Shown: piece by piece, positions 61,289 through 64,000 of the stretch
How positions within the stretch are numbered: position 1 is the stretch's first letter
Layout: each line of letters opens with the position of its first letter
Origin: CAVYHX01 sp963768415
GTDB taxonomy: Bacteria > Pseudomonadota > Gammaproteobacteria > UBA9214
NCBI GenBank assembly: GCA_963768415.1
Contig: CAVYHX010000031.1
Location: 1-64,000 of the forward strand
Direction of reading: 5' to 3'
Length of the DNA stretch: 64,000 nt
Notes under the pieces: model-generated
Database searches by the model: none
What the model was told of the DNA's origin: nothing
The model's input: the letters and a program-made list of their open reading frames with translations, nothing else
Position numbers and translations under genes: made by a program

Positions 61289-62776
61289 CTACATGGGAAC
61301 AACATCATATTGTTCCTGTGTATATAACGCCTCCACCTGGAACTTGATCGGCTTGCTGATAAATGCCTCGAGATCGGCAAGGCTGGCCGATTCCTCGTCG
61401 AGCAACAGGTCAACCACTTCCTGCGAGGCCAGCACCAGCAACTGCTGCGCATCGAACTGCCTGGCTTCGCGCAGGATTTCACGGAATATCTCGAAACAAA
61501 CTGTCTCCGGCGTCTTTAGCGAGGCCCTGCCGTCACAGGTCGGGCAAACCTCACAGAGCACATGCTCCAGGCTTTCGCGCGTCCGCTTGCGCGTCATTTC
61601 CACCAGACCCAGTGCCGACACTTCGCTTATATGCGTTTTTGCATGGTCCTTTTCCAGCGATTTTTCCAGCGCACGCAATACCTGACGCTTGTGTTCGTCC
61701 TGCGACATATCGATAAAATCCACGATAATTATCCCGCCCAGGTTTCTCAGGCGCAGATGGCGCGCAATGGCCTGCGCCGCTTCCAGGTTGGTCTTGAAAA
61801 TCGTCTCTTCCAGATTACGGTGGCCGACATACCCGCCGGTATTAATATCTATCGTGGTCATTGCCTCGGTCTGGTCGATAATAAGGTAGCCACCTGACTT
61901 GAGCTGCACCTTGCGTTCGAGCGCTTTCTGGATTTCGTCTTCGATCGCATAGATATCGAAAATCGGACGCTCGCCGGGATAGTATTCTATTTGCGTATGC
62001 ATCTCGGGCATGAAGCGTGCGCAAAAGTCCAGTACGCGCTGATAGCTTTCCCGCGAATCGATGCGTACCTTTTCAACCTGCTCATTGAGGAGATCACGCA
62101 TTATCCGGACACTGAGCGGCAAATCCGCATAGACTACCGACCCGGGTGATGTACTTGCCTCACTCTCGGATATCGACTGCCACAATTTGCGCAGGAAGAT
62201 CATGTCTGCGCGCAGCGCCTCGGCACTGGCGCCCTCGGCCGCTGTGCGCGCGATATAGCCGCCGTCCTCGCTGTCTTCCATGAACAACTGGATGATGTCC
62301 CGCAGGCGAACACGTTCCGCTTCATCCTCGATTTTCTGTGATATGCCGACCATGTTCACATGCGGCACAAACACCAGGCAGCGCGAGGGGATGGTAATCT
62401 GTGTGGTGAGGCGCGCACCCTTGCTACCCAGCTGATCCTTGATGACCTGAACCGACAGCAGCTGTCCCTCGTGCAGCAACCTGGAAATATCAGCAGTTTC
62501 CGCACTTTCCGCAGTTTCCGCGGCCTCCGCGCCGCCCCCGGAGTTCTCGAATGGCAATATATCCGAAGCATGCAGAAATGCCGTGCGCTCGAGCCCGATA
62601 TCCACGAATGCCGCCTGCATACCCGGCAGAACCCTGCATACCTTGCCCTTGTAGATGTTACCGACCAGGCCACGACGCTGGCTGCGCTCGATAAATATTT
62701 CCTGCAACACACCGTTTTCCACCAGCGCTACGCGAGTTTCCCTGGGCGTGACATTGATTAGAATTTCTTCGCTCAT
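61289..62776 (-). CDS. rng: Ribonuclease G
   Basis: 495 residues. The N-terminal S1 domain has GLVGNIYKGKVCRVLPGMQA. The RNase H-like catalytic core has MTTIDINTGGYVGHRN and GGIIIVDFIDMSQDEH, with the Mg-binding Asp residues. The zinc-link CEVCPTCDGRASL joins dimers. It lacks the long C-terminal scaffold of RNase E, so it is Rng/CafA. It processes 16S rRNA 5' ends and mRNA. It follows the maf gene on the same strand, the standard order. Confidence 0.96.
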   Translation of the reverse strand: MSEEILINVTPRETRVALVENGVLQEIFIERSQRRGLVGNIYKGKVCRVLPGMQAAFVDIGLERTAFLHASDILPFENSGGGAEAAETAESAETADISRLLHEGQLLSVQVIKDQLGSKGARLTTQITIPSRCLVFVPHVNMVGISQKIEDEAERVRLRDIIQLFMEDSEDGGYIARTAAEGASAEALRADMIFLRKLWQSISESEASTSPGSVVYADLPLSVRIMRDLLNEQVEKVRIDSRESYQRVLDFCARFMPEMHTQIEYYPGERPIFDIYAIEDEIQKALERKVQLKSGGYLIIDQTEAMTTIDINTGGYVGHRNLEETIFKTNLEAAQAIARHLRLRNLGGIIIVDFIDMSQDEHKRQVLRALEKSLEKDHAKTHISEVSALGLVEMTRKRTRESLEHVLCEVCPTCDGRASLKTPETVCFEIFREILREARQFDAQQLLVLASQEVVDLLLDEESASLADLEAFISKPIKFQVEALYTQEQYDVVPM

Positions 62777-62876
62777 CTTTCTTTATTCATCTGGTCCGTA
62801 GCTACGCTTGATATAGTAGTTCAGTGCATATCGACTGCACCAGTAAACAATTATGTCAGAATCGCGGAGACGCGGG

Positions 62877-63470
62877 TCATGTGCCCTTGAGCACGCTGAT
62901 TCCGCTTTCCTCCAGCAGCGCGCCGGTCTCGAACAATGGCAACCCCATGACGCTCGAATAACTGCCCTCCAGGCGGGCGATAAACACCGCGGCCAAACCC
63001 TGAATGGCATAGGCGCCTGCCTTGTCAGCAGGTTCATGCGTGTCCCAGTATGCCTGGCATTCGCGCGCGGATAGCGTGCGAAACGTCACGTTGCTGGTAC
63101 AGACACGCGTCCGCTCGCGGTCGGCCGATATTGCAACGGCGCTGACTACCTGGTGAGTGCCACCCGAGAGCAGGTGCAGCATATCCAGGGCCTGCGTCCG
63201 GTCGGCAGGCTTTCCGAGTACGCGTCCGCCGGTCACGACGACAGTATCAGCACCCAGTACGGGCAACTGTCTGCCTGTATCCAGCAGGGACCGCCCGGCC
63301 CGCGCCTTGTCCAGTGCCAGCCGCAGGGCATGCGCTTCCGGGGTTTCATGCGCGCGCAGGGATTCATCCACGGCTACCGGCAGGACCTCGAACCGGACGC
63401 CAATCTGCCGCAGCAATTCCTGTCGGCGCGGCGAGCTTGATGCGAGGTATATGACTGGTGATGGCTTCAT
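62877..63470 (-). CDS. maf: Maf-family nucleotide pyrophosphatase
   Basis: 197 residues. It begins MKPSPVIYLASSSPRRQELL. The SSSPRR and LPVLGADTVVVTGGRVLGKP motifs are typical of Maf proteins, which hydrolyse dTTP/UTP or modified nucleotides. The dTTP/UTP (YhdE) branch is suggested by its place next to rng. Its stop is 100 bases from the rng start. The intergenic stretch to rlmH holds a small repeat. Confidence 0.94.
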   Translation of the reverse strand: MKPSPVIYLASSSPRRQELLRQIGVRFEVLPVAVDESLRAHETPEAHALRLALDKARAGRSLLDTGRQLPVLGADTVVVTGGRVLGKPADRTQALDMLHLLSGGTHQVVSAVAISADRERTRVCTSNVTFRTLSARECQAYWDTHEPADKAGAYAIQGLAAVFIARLEGSYSSVMGLPLFETGALLEESGISVLKGT

Positions 63471-63506
63471 ATCAGGGGGTACCTGCCGGGACGCTCCAAT
63501 CCGGCA

Positions 63507-63537
63507 TCATTGCAAGGAGCGCAGCGCCGGAGCAATC
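63507..63537. repeat. Half copy of the TCATTGCGAG-type element
   Basis: TCATTGCAAGGAGCGCAGCG then CCGGAGCAATC is a single arm of the same dispersed family as the 30387 element. It lies between rlmH and maf. Confidence 0.6.
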
Positions 63538-63540
63538 CCG

Positions 63541-64000
63541 TTACGACCGATGATACGGATGACCCGTGGTGATGGTCCATGCCCGGTACAATTGCTCGGC
63601 GAGCACCACGCGTACCAGTGCGTGTGGATAGGTAAGCGCTGACAACGACCACTTCAGGTCGGCACGCTCGAGGCAGTCAGCGGACAACCCGTCCGCCCCG
63701 CCAACCAGCAGGGCGATATCACGTCCCGATCCCAGCCAGTCGCGCAGTTCCTGGGCAAGCGCCTCCGTACTCCAGGCCTTACCCCGCACATCCAGTGCGA
63801 TCACCCTGCATCCATCCGGTATTCTGTCCAGCATCTGCCGGCACTCGGTCTGCAGCGCACGCTCCAGTGACGTTGACTTGCCACGTTTGGCCGCAGGAAT
63901 TTCATGCAGGTCGAGTGCACACCCGTGTGGCATACGCCGCGCGTACTCCTGGTAGCCCTCACTTATCCAGGACGGTATGCGCGTGCCTACGGCTATCAGG
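63541..64000 (-). CDS. rlmH: 23S rRNA pseudouridine1915 N3-methyltransferase, cut by the window end
   Basis: The frame continues past 64000 and lacks only a few N-terminal residues. The visible start is LIAVGTRIPSWISEGYQEYA, then HGCALDLHEIPAAKRGKS. The SAM-binding knot has ALLVGGADGLSADCLERADL and the C-terminus ALVRVVLAEQLYRAWTITTG, ending GHPYHRS. It is the trefoil-knot SPOUT methyltransferase that acts on Psi1915 of the 70S ribosome. It sits next to maf. Confidence 0.95.
   Translation of the reverse strand, partial: LIAVGTRIPSWISEGYQEYARRMPHGCALDLHEIPAAKRGKSTSLERALQTECRQMLDRIPDGCRVIALDVRGKAWSTEALAQELRDWLGSGRDIALLVGGADGLSADCLERADLKWSLSALTYPHALVRVVLAEQLYRAWTITTGHPYHRS

Overview
The window is two unrelated genomes joined end to end. 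Bases 1 to about 16,460 are high-GC actinobacterial DNA. It carries an F420-type (LLM) oxidoreductase, AglF/AglG-like sugar permeases, a GT4 glycosyltransferase, a PPOX protein and a secreted trypsin with GNPGD-type repeats, which together suggest the class Acidimicrobiia (inference). From about 16,463 to 64,000 the DNA is gammaproteobacterial. It carries petABC-sspAB, his-murA-ibaG-mla, kds-lpt-rpoN-ptsN, pmbA-yjgA and maf-rng-yhdP-tldD blocks plus HprK, which fits a Chromatiales/Ectothiorhodospirales-type bacterium (inference). The join lies inside an open frame that fuses a hotdog thioesterase N-terminus to exonuclease VII large subunit lacking its first dozen or so residues. An assembly chimera is the simplest reading. 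I would not treat the two halves as one organism.

Actinobacterial part. It contains a sugar ABC permease pair (242-2299), a small membrane protein, an ankyrin protein, a decayed MgtC-like gene, a Dabb protein, a GNAT, a glycosyltransferase, an SRPBCC-like protein, an LLM oxidoreductase, YccF, an M28 peptidase, a radical SAM protein, a lipoprotein, a PPOX protein, a methyltransferase, the secreted trypsin and two divergent thioesterases. Three short tandem direct duplications lie at or just upstream of gene 5' ends.

Gammaproteobacterial part. (a) 16.5-21.6 kb: xseA, an M23 peptidase, a small conserved-looking protein, a REP/BIME array, a macrodomain protein and an unusual HTH-coiled-coil-ferredoxin-reductase fusion. 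(b) 21.6-25.4 kb, minus strand: cytochrome bc1 (petABC) with sspA and sspB. (c) 25.6-27.6 kb: Nif3-like protein and a DegS-type protease. (d) 27.6-35.9 kb, minus strand: hisC, hisD, short-form hisG, murA, ibaG and mlaBCDEF (lipid asymmetry transport). (e) 36.3-47.8 kb, plus strand: kdsD, kdsC, lptC, lptA, lptB, rpoN (with a -24/-12 sigma-54-like promoter), hpf, ptsN, hprK, rapZ, an EIIA-Man, HPr, EI and mgtE. This is LPS precursor and transport genes followed by a regulatory phosphotransferase system with no sugar permease in view. (f) 47.9-50.9 kb: a two-TM channel-like protein with a degenerate filter, a small exported protein, pmbA and yjgA. (g) 51-55 kb: a second BIME array in the opposite orientation, then an accessory cluster (nitronate monooxygenase-like, DUF4442 hotdog, SRPBCC, SH3-like/trypsin-like protease). 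(h) 55-64 kb, minus strand: tldD, nitrilase, yhdP, rng, maf and rlmH (cut by the window end).

Many genes in both halves are split by single-base indels although the protein continues in another frame (for example 0.37-0.96, 11.4-11.6, 14.2-14.8, 20.9-21.6 and 32.1-33.3 kb). Long genes such as yhdP and ptsI are intact. This looks like patchy sequencing or assembly error more than gene decay, except for the MgtC-like remnant. No rRNA, tRNA, CRISPR array, transposase or prophage gene was seen.
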